A stretch of 64,000 bases of DNA from Lepeophtheirus salmonis (GCF_016086655.4 NC_052141.2:10168001-10232000); one strand, 5' to 3'. Positions 13,646 through 25,500 are shown, counted from the stretch's first letter. The notes: generated by a model not told the origin, from the letters alone. A program made the numbers and translations.

Positions 13646-13807
13646 ATGACAGCTAAAGGTGATACTCTTAAACCCTGCATCAAAGTCGTGGCATCTCCAT
13701 TACGTCACAAGAAGAAAAAGTGCAGTATTGAGGCAAATTATCCACTGATTTCAAGGAATTTAAAGCATCCTGGAGGTTTTAGAAAACTGCTACTTAAATG
13801 TCATCAG
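13646..13807 (+). CDS. possible first coding exon of a coiled-coil protein gene
   Basis: This stretch encodes 54 residues from an ATG in a good arthropod-type context (CAAAATGAC) to CATCAG followed by a GTTTGTG donor, leaving phase 0. The peptide is basic (it contains RHKKKK and ends FRKLLLKCHQ) and has no membrane segment. The next phase-0 acceptor I trust is at 18184, so the two could be joined by an intron of about 4.4 kb filled with repeats A, P and E. The exon is not part of any dispersed repeat seen here. It could instead be a chance ORF or belong to another gene. The transcript link is inference and needs RNA evidence. Confidence 0.4.
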
Positions 13808-13839
13808 GTTTGTGTATTCGTATATTCATATTAATAGAG

Positions 13840-14190
13840 CTGTGAATCATAAGCATTTTTTTAGTATGTGAGTTATGTTATAGGGGGCAACTTGAGGAGT
13901 GTTTCTTTTCTTCTAAAGCTGTTATCAATTTTATATCATTCATGAAAAGAAAACATCTCAGTAAACAGTATAACTAGGAGTGTATGTGTGTATTAATGAC
14001 GTTGAGTAACGCTGAGGACTTATATGTATAAGTGTGAATTTGGGCCTATGTCTTTGCTTGATACAGAGTAAGACTTGTGTTCATTTTCGTCCTCTATCAG
14101 CTGTTTGCACCTAATTCAATTAAACATCCTGACAGCTAAGCAGCTATCCTCTCAAACATTTTTGAAATTGTCAGAGTATTTTTTACATAT
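13840..14190 (-). repeat. dispersed repeat A copy, inverted
   Basis: It holds GGGCCTATGTCTTTGCTTGA, AATTAAACATCCTGACAGCT and CAAACATTTTTGAAATTGTC in the inverted order of the family. It sits in the proposed long intron of the coiled-coil gene. The frame at 14075 is part of it. Confidence 0.5.
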
Positions 14191-14714
14191 CAAAAATACT
14201 TACGATATACAACCATATTCATCAATGTATGTAGATACAGTGAAACTTCTCTTAAAAAACGTTCATTTGTAGTAGTTAAGTAATAAATATCACAGAATGC
14301 AAGGCATGCAATTTACTGTACAACTTTGAAATTGGGGTTATGAATTTAGATGATAACGCGACATGTCTGCGTTGTTGTTGTTTTTAATTTACTTACTTAA
14401 GTCACTACAAAAAGGTGAATCAATATTTAACCTATGGACTCAGATATTGATACAAGGACATCAATTAATTATACTTAATTCCCATGTAATAGTAGGTTAT
14501 TTAAATTGCTTTAGACGTGATAGCAAGTTCTTTTTTTCATATTCTCTAATCCTTGCTCCAGAAAGGGAAAGTCAGATAAAAAAAAGCTCAATTGTTACCC
14601 AATTATTCTTTATAACTGTGGTACATGTAATTAATAGTTGGTTATTATTCACAACATAACAACAGCTAATTCATGTGCAACTTTCATAACAAAAATAAGG
14701 GCTGAGAGAAGTAG

Positions 14715-14830
14715 AAAAGGACAGCTGACATAAAAGTACATGTGTTAATAAGAGTTTTTGATGTTTTGCATACGGCGTTACATCACATACATAGTATTGT
14801 GTTATCAACTGTCGATTTTTCTTCTTATAT
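14715..14830. repeat. palindromic repeat P copy
   Basis: GACAGCTGACATAAAAGTAC on the left faces GTATTGTGTTATCAACTGTC on the right, around a GGCGTTACATCAC centre. The two arms are reverse complements with mismatches. The same design is clearest at 33225-33340. Confidence 0.45.
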
Positions 14831-15600
14831 CCTCTTTATTAGTGCTCTGAGTGTTGATTGACGTTTGCATTTGAATTTGCCGCTCTTTTGTTAAGCAATG
14901 AGTAATTTCCAATAATTATAACTAATATATAATAATTTTATTGTTTGAAGAATTGGCCAAAGAGGCAACAAGACGGTTGAAATAACATCATTTATTCAAC
15001 CCTGATCAAAAAATAGAATAGTTTCAACTTAAGATGAGGCTTTTTTAGAGCGTGAGGAGACTTACAACTTTGCTGCCAATATTTGATTTTTTTGTTTTGT
15101 TTTACTTGTTTTTAGTGTAATATAGTGTTTATTAACTAATTTAAAAAAAAAAAATAATATGCAAATGTGAATTTTGGGATAAAGGGATGAAAAAAAAAAA
15201 GAAATATTTTCAACAAAAGGCAGCGGTTTGTTTTCCAATAATGAAAATATGTTGTCAAAAGTTTGATTATATTCTGTAATAATTAGAAATAATTCATTAA
15301 ACTGTCAATTCTTCCATGTCCTAAAAAAATCATTAAAAACAGCTTAAAATTAGTTTGTTTGTTTTTTTGTCAATCAAAAACAACCAGATCCTTCCTAAAG
15401 AAGGTTCCTAGTTTTGTTGAGTCGGTCTTTATTTAAGAATGAGGTTCACAGTAAAGTTCCACTTGTCGTCCGTTAAACAAGGTTAAAATGTATCCCTTGT
15501 GACGTCATTGAGTTTTTTCCCCTTTTTTAACAACTCTGTTATACCACAGAATAAATTATACAATTAAATAAAAGTATATATAACCCTACCAGCCCTCAGT
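14831..15600. other. no gene seen
   Basis: This is AT-rich sequence with A and T runs and no protein-like frame. A short TTGTGACGTCATTGAG motif near 15500 resembles part of repeat F. Confidence 0.4.
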
Positions 15601-15890
15601 GGTGATCCCAAGGAACATGGTCTTAAGGACCGGTCCTAAAACTTGGACTGGAGCGAATAAATAAGGACCAACATAACATTAATTCCTTATTTATGACTCA
15701 AATCTGCAGTCCTGTCCACTTCAGTCCTGTATATTAGTTCTCAGCTGTTAAAGTTCAGTCCTTGATGACGTCAGTCAAGTTTATTTCTTCTCTTGTTAAT
15801 CAGTACTTCTAGTACTGACAGTCCGGAGGACCGCTCCCAAGGATTGATACGATCGGAGTCCTAAGACTATACTTTACCGAGTAAAAGGTA
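15600..15890. repeat. short repeat E copy
   Basis: It is rich in AGTCC/GGACT words: GTCTTAAGGACCGGTCCTAA, TCTGCAGTCCTGTCCACTT, AGTTCAGTCCTTGATGACG and GTCCGGAGGACCGCTCCC. It corresponds to the better-bounded copies at 17010 and 58460, in inverted order relative to the 17-kb copy in parts. It is non-coding. Confidence 0.5.
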
Positions 15891-16440
15891 CAATTTCCTA
15901 GTAATAGCCCTGTAGGGATATTGCTCGTAATACAAGTCATTATTGTCCTTCATAATATATAATACGTATATTCCAAAAACACCTCTAAAAATAAGGGTTT
16001 ACTGTAAATATTGTATAATATGTAATTCTCTCCCCCTGTTTTTATAAATACAAAAATGGCTTTCATCTACCCTCTAATTACTTCTTGCACGAACGTTTGA
16101 CGCATAAATACATACTTAAGGCTTGTTATTAACTGCGTTTGAATGACTCTCGTCTTTTCCCATCCATCCCATCTGCTCCATCATCTTTTACAATATGTAC
16201 ACTATAAGTAAACAAAACAACGAATGTATTGATCCTTGAGGGCTTTATCTATTGTAAATATGTAGATCCCAATGAGTGACATATTTTTTCTCAACTCATA
16301 TTCATGTATGTATTGTATATATTATTGAATTATGGCTTTAATCAAGATCTACATAAGGTTAGTTACTTTTGGGAGAAAATAAAAGATATTATTTGAGTCC
16401 TACATACAATGATATTTTTATAATATAGCGCTTAGTGCTC
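15891..16440. other. no gene seen
   Basis: This is AT-rich intronic or intergenic sequence with no repeat family that I could define and no protein-like frame. Confidence 0.35.
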
Positions 16441-16728
16441 GCTCATTTCATTTCATTTGAGGCATTCTTCCTCCTGCGTGTACCTTCTTCTTCAGTACTC
16501 TTCTGCTCGTCTACAAAGATTTTTTTTTTTTTAAATCTTTACGTTTTATTCTTGGAGTAGTGGTAGTTGCTTGCTTCTCGCTTACTTACTTGTTTGGTCT
16601 AGTGTCAAATGCTGCACTCTTGACGTATGTACGGATTATGAATCATTGCTCATAATTTGTATTCTTGATCAACAACATCGTACTCACCTCATCAAGGAAG
16701 GATCTGGAATTGGAGGATTAGTTGATAG
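16440..16728 (+). other. possible 5' untranslated exon / alternative start of the coiled-coil gene
   Basis: This block is pyrimidine-rich, less AT-rich than its surroundings and matches none of the dispersed repeats here. It ends in GATAG followed by GTAAAT, a good donor at 16729. It has no useful ORF. If spliced to the acceptor at 18184, the first ATG would be at 18190 (MSSEEF...), which gives a complete protein without the 13.6-kb exon. Support is limited to the donor and the composition, so this is a tentative alternative promoter region. Confidence 0.22.
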
Positions 16729-16849
16729 GTAAATAAATAACATCATGTTCATTGTGTGGTGAGACAACGGAAAAATCAGGATAAGGAGAGGAATGACTAA
16801 TTTTTTTTTTTCTCTACACCATATCCAATAAGAGCCCAACATTTAATAT

Positions 16850-17350
16850 ATAGGGTTGTAAATCCTAAGCACTTTTTACCCAGCGAGTGTTTTTCTTGTT
16901 GGGAAACTGCACTGTGTTTTTTATTTGCTAAAGATGTTATTCTTTCACTCTTGAGGAGAGAACATCCAAGTATAAAATGTAATCACAAGTGTGATTGCTA
17001 ATGAATGATGGAGAGTAGTATTGTATCTGTCTTAGGACCGGTCCTTATACTGTCAGTTCTAGAATGGATTAAAACAAGGAAGAAATAAAGTTGAGTGACG
17101 TCATCCAGGACCGAACTTTATAACTTTGAGTACTTATATACAGGACTGAACCCGACCGGACCGATACTGACCTGGACGGAACTGCAGTTTTCAGTCCTAA
17201 ATAAGGACTGGCACAACACTAATAGAAAGTAACGCTGAGGATTTGTATTATAAGATAGTATTTTTCTGTTGGACTCAGAGTGTACTTGAGGATCGATAAT
17301 GGATCTATGTCCTGCTAGATATTGAGTGTGATGTAGATATAAAAAACTTA
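16850..17350 (-). repeat. dispersed repeat A copy, split by repeat E
   Basis: The left part (16850-17010) carries TTTCACTCTTGAGGAGAGAA and the right part (17223-17350) carries GAGTAACGCTGAGGATTTG and ACTTGAGGATCGATAATGG. Both belong to the inverted order of family A. The break is filled exactly by repeat E (17010-17222). Confidence 0.5.
17010..17222. repeat. short repeat E copy with inverted ends, inserted in repeat A
   Basis: It begins TAGTATTGTATCTGTCTTAG and ends GGACTGGCACAACACTA, whose reverse complement starts TAGTGTTGTGCCAGTCC. The ends are therefore short inverted repeats. It contains AGGACCGGTCC, GAGTGACGTCATCCAGGAC and CCGACCGGACCGATAC. At about 210 bp and non-coding, it fits a miniature inverted-repeat element. 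Confidence 0.55.
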
Positions 17351-17569
17351 GCCTGATAAAAACAAGGGACATTTTTTGAAGCCGAAAGTTAGTTGACCAA
17401 AACAATGGAAAACATATTTATTTATACATCAATCACTCCAGTTCCTCCAATCAAAACGGAAGAGTTCCATAAAGAAAAATATAATTAAACGTAAAATACA
17501 GTGAGGATGGAACATAAAATATTTGAAGCGTCCTCTATTTTGTTAACATGTCTATTTATTGCTACTAAA

Positions 17570-17800
17570 TTATGAATGTTGTGGCCTATTTCGAAGTAAA
17601 TATATCAATAGATTTATCTTTAATTATGAAAGGGAATTTTTGCTACTTTAACTAATTGTAAGTGCAACTTGTAATGGGCCTACAAATGATGGATCAAAAT
17701 AATTTGTTGAAAGAAATTGACAATTAATTCATTGAAGAATACTACTTATGTAACCTAGATTATACATTGATAAAAGTCATTCTAGGTTGTTTATGTGTTG
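17570..17800 (+). repeat. dispersed repeat C copy, 3' part
   Basis: It contains TTTTTGCTACTTTAACTAAT, AATGGGCCTACAAATGATG and AATTCATTGAAGAATACTAC, in the same order as at 51370-51480. It lies in the upstream or intronic region of the coiled-coil gene. Confidence 0.45.
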
Positions 17801-18183
17801 ATGACCGGAATATCTTAGTCTTTTGTTTGTGTGAAGTTACTTCAATCACATTTTGATAGATCTATAATTAGATAAGTTTTAACACATTGATATTAAAAAG
17901 ATTTCATTTACTGCTCTCTATATTAAATCTACTTTGGGGTTTTCCACTCTATATATACGAGCCTATCATCATAACACTCTATTTGTAAGAATTATAAAAT
18001 GGTGAATATGTACTACAGGTGTACATATATCTCCGTCATCTTTATGATTACTAATAAACAACTGTGCTCTGTGTCTCTGTTTTTGTTCTGATAACACAAA
18101 ATAAAGTGCTCTTGTTCCATAGTACAGTAGTTAGTAGTTACATTTTGTATATCGTCACATGCGTATGTGTATAGTTTCTGTAG

Positions 18184-19363
18184 AGAATAATGAGCAGCGA
18201 AGAGTTCAGAGTACAAAACCTCAAAGAGGTAGTAGTATAATCATTATTATTTTTATCCTTGTGGTTGCGTTTATATTATATGTTCATATAGTGGTAGAAA
18301 TAATATAGTGAATAAATGCGTTTTGACAATATTTAAGTGAACATATTCGGTTTTTTTTTCTTTTTGTAAAATATAATTTTCCTATTATAAACTAATTATT
18401 ATATTGTATTTACAGATGGAGTTTGAAGTCTCAACTCTGAAAAGACGCTTCATGGCATCAAAAGACAACCAGAAGAAAATGAAAAAATATATGCAAGAAC
18501 AAAGAGACAAAACTTATGATATCATTTCCACAGTCGCTCAAGTTCTGGAGCAGAAAGAGAATCAAATACAAGAGGTAACGAATCCCCCAAGTGTTTGATA
18601 AAAGAACATACCCTTATATATTTTAATCTTTAAATAGCTCCATACCAAGAAAGAGTCTGAATTGTCAAAATTATCTCAAGAGCTCCTTTTCCTCCAATCC
18701 AATATGCTTAAAGAAAAGTCTCGACTTGAAAGCATAATTTCTGAGCTCTCAACCAAAGTATCATCTCAGGACAATGAGATCAAAATGCTAAAGAAACAGC
18801 TTCACCAACAAAGATCACATAATAACACAACTCCGACAATTAATTTACGGAATGATTCTCCAACTTCGGATCTAGACACACACTCTCCCTCGAGTGAGGA
18901 GTCCTCACCAAAATCCACACTCTATAATAAAACAACTGAAAATTCAAAGATATCCAACCTCAGAGCATCGTTCCTTTCAAATACGATTAATGGCGGTATT
19001 GAGAATATAAGTAGTAGTCTTCAAATCAAGCCCTGTATATCCTCGGGAAAGCCTCCTATCCCTAGTCGTGTAGGAGTGAATCGTAAAATAAATCTACGAC
19101 TGAAAGATAAAAAAGTGATCAGTGTAAAGGATGAGGGCTTCTTTAGTAGCTATGAGGAGTCCTCGTCTTATGGCGGATTTAATCCCAAATCAACTCCACA
19201 TCCCGCTACAAAAAGAACCATGTCATTTCAACACGAACCAAGAGTTAAATCCATTTCAAATTTTGGAGCTCTTGAAGAGCTGAACGTTACCTCTACTCAG
19301 CTACACGGCCAGCAAAATGAGAAAACACCGACAACGATTATACGTTATTTGGACTATTTGTGA
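18184..19363 (+). CDS. coiled-coil protein, three exons, family not recognised
   Basis: The exons are 18184-18228, 18416-18574 and 18638-19363. The introns are 187 and 63 nt, each bounded by GT...AG, and every junction is phase 0. The acceptors follow TTTCTGTAG, TATTTACAG and TTTAAATAG. From the exon-1 ATG (18190) the protein is about 307 residues; with the 13.6-kb exon it would be about 363. The first 115 residues or so are a long charged helix (KKMKKYMQEQRDK, VLEQKENQIQE, KLSQELLFLQ, IISELSTKVS) with heptad-like leucines, predicted coiled coil. The rest is Ser/Thr-rich and disordered, with a proline-rich GKPPIPSRV motif that could bind SH3-type domains, and it ends RYLDYL. Such proteins are often scaffold or cytoskeletal, but I do not recognise the family and assign no function. 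Base composition is clearly richer than the flanks. No canonical AATAAA was seen close after the stop. Confidence 0.75.
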
Positions 19364-20090
19364 TTTCCTTATTAGATATTGTCTCTTTTGTTGTTATTTG
19401 TTATTCTAGTCATAACTAAATATTTATATTATAATATATACAATACATAAAGGACCCATACGTGCATTTTTGAAAAGCCAAGCCACTTATTTTTATACAA
19501 TTTGCTCTTATTAAAATGTACAAAAATTTATATAATAGGTATAGTAACAAATAATCCACTATTTTTCCAATAGATGGATTTAGTAGTATGTATCTCGCAT
19601 TGTATAAGCGTAATTGATTTACTTTAGATGGTGTTAGAAAGATAAAATTTAACACTAAAAGAACTTTTTTGGAGTGTTTTTTGATTGTTTTAATCAGTAA
19701 TATTGTTTGAGACGCCTCTAAGATGGACACCAACAAATAGAAAACGCTCTATTTTACAGTTTTTCTTCGATAAAAGCAAAAATGCAAGCGAGGAGGCTTA
19801 AAAGGTTAATAGTCTTTATGGACCTGATACTGTGACAGCCAATCATGGGTAATTAGGGTTTCGTCGATTCCGTTCAAGTAATTTTGATGTCAAAGATGCA
19901 CCACGCTCTGGAATGCCAATATTCGAATTCGTGGATAAGTATTGGTAATGGTCGAATCTGACTGTTTTGATAGCCAAAGAAATAAACATAAATTGAAAAA
20001 GAAAAAAAATCAATTAAAAATAGGATATTTCTTTTTACTAGTTTTGTCAAACTGAAGAGGAAATTTTCTTTTCCTGAGTCGTTGTCATTA
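19364..20090. other. 3' flank of the coiled-coil gene; no gene seen
   Basis: This is AT-rich sequence. Minus-strand frames at 19416 and 19874 lack start context and protein-like composition. No AATAAA stands out just after the stop; AATATA/AATACA variants occur at about 19430-19445. Confidence 0.4.
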
Positions 20091-20400
20091 TTATTTAATA
20101 CCTTATGAGTGAACTTCCTTATTCTATTACATATCATTGATGCATACGAAACTGGATTGAACATATGCGTGTACTTATAACCTCATAACCCTCAGGAGTT
20201 GTTGCGAAATTGTATTTGTAACTTTTTTTGTCCTCAGATTCGGATTGAGGGTAAACATCGAAGCAATTCTGGCCCATGTCCTTGTTTATTTCTATCTTCC
20301 CCTTTTCCTTTGTCACAGCTGATGTAATACAATGTAATGAAAACTAAGCTGCTCTCCTCCGAAATATTCTTAAAATTGTGGGTTTCACCATGTTGATTTC
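20090..20400 (-). repeat. dispersed repeat A copy, inverted
   Basis: It contains AGTGAACTTCCTTATTCTAT, ACCTCATAACCCTCAGGAGT, CCATGTCCTTGTTTATTTC and AACTAAGCTGCTCTCCTCCG, the family order as at 28000-28460. The minus frame at 20134-20316 lies inside it and is not a gene. Confidence 0.5.
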
Positions 20401-22264
20401 CGGGTTATTTTTGTTTAAATGCCTAAAATACTTCAGATTAGCATCAGTGGTAATTAGCCAATGTCGCTTCCCCTACCAAACTATTCAATTATTGTAAAAC
20501 TAGAAAGATTATCCGGCAACAATACTTGCAGTTATTAGGCGTCGATAACAAGACACTAAAACAGACAATGTTTGCTTTAATAATATAGATATCTATTCGC
20601 CCTTTTTTTTCGTATGACATGCTGAGCTTTTACTACATAATCATTGCTAAACTTCATCTTAAGTCACATTACTTATTTTTATTTTTATAAATGTACACCT
20701 CTTTTCTTTTTTAATATGGGGTACTGAGCTTTAGCTACACACACTTGTTGTTAAAACAAACAAACGTTGCTCTATAGATCATATAGATTATAAGTGCTTG
20801 GAATTGTTTACTGATTAAGAACCATACCAACTGCTATTTTTCTACGAGACTATTATTGTAATATTATTTCTTCACAATTTTTAAAATGAATAAAGAATTG
20901 CATTTATGTATATATATTCATTTGAAAACCATTGTCTTAAGCAACCTTAGATTTCAGGGCCACTGCTGGAACTTGGGGTACTATGTACTCTCAGTATAAG
21001 GTAGCTGCTGCCTTTTTTAATTTAACTAATATATTTTGCGAATTTTCTGGGGATCCTAGAAATGCATAAGTGCCTGTAACCAAGCTAATCATGTATAAAA
21101 AAGAACCATACATACTAGAATAAACACTCGGTAGAGCGCAAAACCGACGACTTCAATTGATTTTTATATCTCAATTTTTTTTCGTAACAAGTTTGAACAA
21201 AATCGATTCGTTACTTTTCCCATAATTCTGTTGACTAACAAACAAACAGGAGAAAAGCATAAAAATGTAATTATTACAAAATCAAAAAAACATAATAAAA
21301 CATTCGTAATCGGTCGTAATTGGGTCAAATATTATCACTTGGAATAGTTTGTCAGTTACCTGGAGGTATGATTCTATTATCTCATGTAATTCAATAAAGG
21401 TTTTATTTTGAAGGAATTAAAGGGCGTATAAATACGAGTAACATTCCAAGGCCACAATTATAGTCTTCATATAAGGGCCAATTCATTTGATTATCTCCTC
21501 TACTCGGCTATATGTACCAAAGTCAGCGGATATAAGGAATATTCATATATCAAAATTGTAATATAATATTGATATGTGAGGAAGGTTGTATTAAAATATT
21601 ATGTATAGTCATAGATAATATGATGATGGACTTATCATTTGCAATGTCGTTAGGCTTATAAATAGATAGATGACGATATTTGACTGTTCTTATCAATATA
21701 TATATTTTTTTTATTGATAGTTTTTTGTTTTTTTTTACATAAACTTGATCGATATAAATGTTTGTACATATTTTTGACAAGAAACAAAACGACTTTTATG
21801 ATAGATAAGAAATTTATGTGTATGATTCAATGGTGAAATTCCGACTTGCAAAAAATGATTACCTTACATTCATTTTTGATCGCTTGAACGGGAAAACATC
21901 CCTTTTAGGGATAGGATTTTGTAGAGAAACATTACAGCTGTAATCTTTTGATCAAAGATTTGTGAATGAGTGAACATTATCTACATATATGTTTTTTGTT
22001 ATAATATCATTCTTTTAAACATTTTGTCTCGACTTTCCTTAGAGTCTATTTATTTATGATGACCTGATATCAAATATTAATAACACATGACTTCTATTTT
22101 ATTTCTTCAAACGTCTATCCTCGAATTAAAGGATCAAATCCTTCAAAAAGGAGGGTAATTTATCGTACAAGAAAGAATCCTCCTTTCAATTTTTGCAGGA
22201 GAGTATAATATTTTGATATCATTGTCAGAGTAAATCCAAAGTTAATTAATAATTTCACAAATTA
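20401..22264. other. intergenic; repeat B fragment inside
   Basis: A repeat B fragment lies at 20810-20910 (ACCATACCAACTGCTATTTT). The rest is AT-rich with no protein-like frame. Confidence 0.4.
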
Positions 22265-22440
22265 CTAGAGTTGTATAAAATATGACCTCCCTGTATGTGA
22301 AATAAAATGAATAAAAAACTAACGTCCTCACCCCGACAATTTGAAAAAATGTTTTAGAAGAGAGCAACTTATTGGTCAGGACGTTTAACTGACCGCAAAT
22401 ATGAGAAAAAGGAAATACACTAAAATCCTATTACGTATCT
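22265..22440 (+). repeat. dispersed repeat A, 5' end
   Basis: It begins AGAGTTGTATAAAATATGAC, which I take as the family's terminal sequence, and continues to the GACAATTTGAAAAAATGTTT block. The reverse complement of the start appears at the far end of inverted copies (CATATTTTACACAA at 28440 and 8075). Confidence 0.5.
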
Positions 22441-22800
22441 CATGACGTTACATTTATTGCATCATACAACCTCTCATCTAAAAATAAACCAAAAAAACCA
22501 AGAAATCATTTAGTAGTTAGCCAAATAAGTCAATCATAGCAAATTGTTGCTTATCTCTCATATACTTCCAGACTATCACTAGTATTATTTCTTCACAATT
22601 TTTGAAATGAATTAAAAATATTTCGTAATATTAAAATCTTACATAGTATTTTATTCAATATTTTATTATAATATTACTATGAAATATTCTATTAAAAACG
22701 TAACGATACATTGATATTTGTGTATGATAACCAAAAAAAATTCATATAAATAATGAAATGGCCAATATACATAGATATTAGGTACAAGGTAACACCGTGA
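22440..22800 (+). repeat. dispersed repeat B copy
   Basis: It contains CAACCTCTCATCTAAAAATA, GAAATCATTTAGTAGTTAGC, ATACTTCCAGACTATCACTA and a tail GGTAACACCGTG, parallel to 30-600. The frame 22797-23135 starts in this tail and runs through repeat A-like sequence (GGAATTACTCCAATGTCGAG); it is not a gene. Confidence 0.55.
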
Positions 22801-23972
22801 TCGAGCAAGAACAGAGACCGGAATTACTCCAATGTCGAGATACTCTGAGTCCACCAAGGACATACATTCTACTTATAAAAACCCAAGAAATCTTTAGTGT
22901 TATTCTCCGTCTTACAATCAATTTGTTACCTCTATATTTCATTGCAACATTTTCTCTGAGAAGAAGCAAAAAAAAACCAAAAAAAGAACCCAAAATCATT
23001 TTGGTGAAGTTAGTCCTTTCTGTCCAAAAACGGAATTATTATTCACCAATGGTTGTAAATTCTTCACAACTTGACGAGCCAATACATCCAATCAGTTTTC
23101 AGAACACTGATTATGAGAAAGGAATAAGAAACTAATAAAATAGAATCGATATATTTGTGTTAGGAACTTAACACCTTAACTTTATAATTAAAAGTTATTT
23201 CCTTAATGATAACAACCTTGGAAAATCTTCATATTGCTAACTATAAAAAAATATTGCAGTGGTTAAGGTCATATTTTGTACAACTCTACATATTACATTT
23301 TAATAAGTACATTGAAGGTACACTTCGAAGAAAGTAAATAAATAAATAGTAAATTGAGTCTGAAGGCGTACGTACACACCCAGGGTAAATGTTTTATGAA
23401 CATGATAGGAAGAATCAAAAGAATATTTGATATTGAATCAAGTCTCCTCCCCCCTTCTCCTCTGTAACTCAAGGTAATCCTTATACAATGAGTCCATATA
23501 GATTGTAGTTGGTATACCTATAATAATGTACGTATTGAATGGTTCTGTCACTTTATTTAGTGACAGATTCATTTTGAAGGTTTTAAAGTAAGGAATAACA
23601 ACATCATCACGTTGTCATCCTTTAATATTTGTTGTTATTGGTGGTCGTTTTTACTTTTTTTAAATGTGTGTTTGAAAAAGGATACTATGGATTTTAAATC
23701 GTAGGTAGTATTAATATTATATACACCGTACAATGGATCGATAATACAAGATTGGGAAGTTTTAGGTTACAAAGACTGAATTATGTGTCGGCTCAATAGA
23801 GAATACAAATGTTGGCCATCAACCCAAAAGCAATTTACAAGGATTTTTCTACAAATCGTTAATTTGTAGAAACAAATTATCCAAATCAACCCTTTAGAGG
23901 CGCTGAAAATCACACGGAAAATAGCTAAAATGGGATTGTCAGAATAAAATAATTACAAATTGACAGATTTTA
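22801..23972. other. intergenic; partial repeat sequence, no gene
   Basis: 22805-22870 carries the ATTACTCCAATGTCGAG block of family A, and the following A-rich block resembles family B. From 23140 on I see only AT-rich sequence, with CATATTTTGTACAACTCTAC at 23270 matching the family A end. Confidence 0.4.
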
Positions 23973-24479
23973 TACGAAAAGGTGTTCTGAAAAGTTTCCG
24001 ACCTCAACGAGAAAATGGGAGCACTCGTAAATAAAAACTTGTCACATTTATCTAATATCTGTCAACGGTGAATCACCCAAGTTTAATCCATTTTGGACAT
24101 GCAATTGTTATGTAACAGTCGTTTGAGTGAGTTGACGTGCATGCTTTTGTAAAAATGGAAAAAAATCGAGTATCGAGCTGTCATTAAATATTTGTATTTT
24201 GAAAAAGTAACCTTTAAATAGATTCAAAGAATAGCAGACATATAAAGGCTTGTTGAATTAAAATTTGACGCGTTTAAGTCAATCCAACTCGGAGGGAACA
24301 GAAAGTGTCTTGTGAACAATTATTTTGGAGAAAAAAACGCCGAGTACTATTTGGAAGGATTACAGAGATTGGACCATCGATGGGAGAAGTGAGTAGAGAT
24401 TCAAGGAGACTATGTTGAAAAATAAATTTTTTGAAAAAATATCATGCATAGGTCTTAAACTTTTCAGACTACCCTCATA
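23973..24479 (+). mobile_element. mariner deletion derivative with terminal inverted repeats
   Basis: The left end (GGTGTTCTGAAAAGTTTCCG at 23981) and the reverse complement of the right end (GGGTAGTCTGAAAAGTTTAA) match over TCTGAAAAGTTT with related flanks, next to TA dinucleotides. An ATG-led region near 24155 reads EYRAVIKYLYFEKVTFK, the N-terminal helix of a mariner transposase. Soon after comes YYLEGLQRLDHRWEKCV followed by GDYVEK, a mariner C-terminus. The whole catalytic core is missing. At about 507 bp with frameshifts, it is non-autonomous. A solitary copy of the same terminal repeat is at 47695-47757. Confidence 0.7.
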
Positions 24480-24714
24480 TAAGTCATTTACATCTAATAA
24501 AGGTTTTAAACTTCAGCTAAAATTTTTGGGTATATTAATTTATCTCACAACTTCGAATGAAAAGCCCATAATTTGCACAAATATGAAATACTGGACTGTA
24601 TTGAAGTATGTAAAAAAAAATTAATACTGATTGAATCAGATTAAAAAAGTAAAAATTTCGTAGTATTTAAATAAATAATTATTAATACATTATCTCGGCA
24701 AATCTTATTAATTC

Positions 24715-24870
24715 CAGGAAGGGTCGTTGACCCGGATCTGAAGCACGGTATAAGTAAACTTGTATGAACTGAAAAGATCCAAGATACGAAATCCCCACCG
24801 GCTTTGAGTACTCTAACTTTTACTGATCTTAAAAAAGAACTGAGAGATTTCTTGGATTTTAAAGAGGTTA
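24715..24870 (+). pseudogene. coding relic with one internal stop, family not recognised
   Basis: One frame reads GRVVDPDLKHGISKLV, a TGA stop, then TEKIQDTKSPPALSTLTF and TDLKKELRDFLDFKE. The residue composition is protein-like for about 50 codons around a single stop, and GC is higher than in the flanks. No start or splice context was found. It may be a piece of an old gene copy, perhaps related to the ORF at 25759, from which it is separated by repeat I. The parent gene is unknown. Confidence 0.3.
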
Positions 24871-24989
24871 GAATATTACTAATAATCCTAGTCCAAATAA
24901 AGATACTATCAATATTGAACTGAGCATCTCTATTCGTCTTGATTACTGCTTGGAGTGATATCTACATAAACAGTTGCATTGCGCGTTTG

Positions 24990-25070
24990 ATTAATCCACA
25001 CGGCGTTACATCACTAACAAAAAAATGTACAGTGTATTTGGTTGTCAGCTGTCGATGTTATTGATAGAGT
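24990..25070. repeat. repeat P half
   Basis: CACGGCGTTACATCACTAAC runs into TGTACAGTGTATTTGGTTGT and CAGCTGTCGATG. It corresponds to the right arm of the palindrome at 33225-33340. Confidence 0.45.
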
Positions 25071-25119
25071 TGAGTAGTTTGTAATGATTTTCTTAATTAT
25101 TTAAAAGGTCGTTGTGGGG

Positions 25120-25500
25120 CATCTCCTTCTAAAGTAAGTATTTTAACCTATGTTTGGTATAAATTGTATTAAAAATGCATAATAAAATAGTATCTATGAA
25201 TTTAAATACAAATATATTATTTTCCCTGTAGTAATTCTATTTTTAATGTTAAAGGGTCTCTCCTTCATAGCAGTAATTCATGTTCTCCCACCAAAATCCT
25301 ATTACAAGCAGCTGATATTAACAAAGGTCTTAATCCAGTTGTACCATATGTCTCGCTTTCGCCTTCTCCTCACGTTCTTTTTTCATTACAAACTACTCAG
25401 CTCTGATTATTATTGAATAAAATTTACATAATTGGATGAATTGGCTAACTACAAATTGATTTGAGCCCTATTTTCTGCTTCTTTTCGGAGAAGAGATTGC
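25120..25500 (+). repeat. repeat I copy 1
   Basis: It shares, in order, CCTATGTTTGG, AAAAATGCATAATAAAATA, CATAGCAGTAATTCAT, AGCTGATATTAACAA and GTCTTAAT with copy 2 at 39010-39400. Divergence is high, but collinearity extends over almost 400 bp. It is non-coding. Confidence 0.55.

Noticed and set aside
22797..23135. 112-codon ORF, the second longest single-exon frame outside known genes
   Set aside because: It starts in the tail of repeat B and runs through repeat A/B-like blocks; composition changes abruptly to Lys-rich low complexity and no start or splice context supports it.
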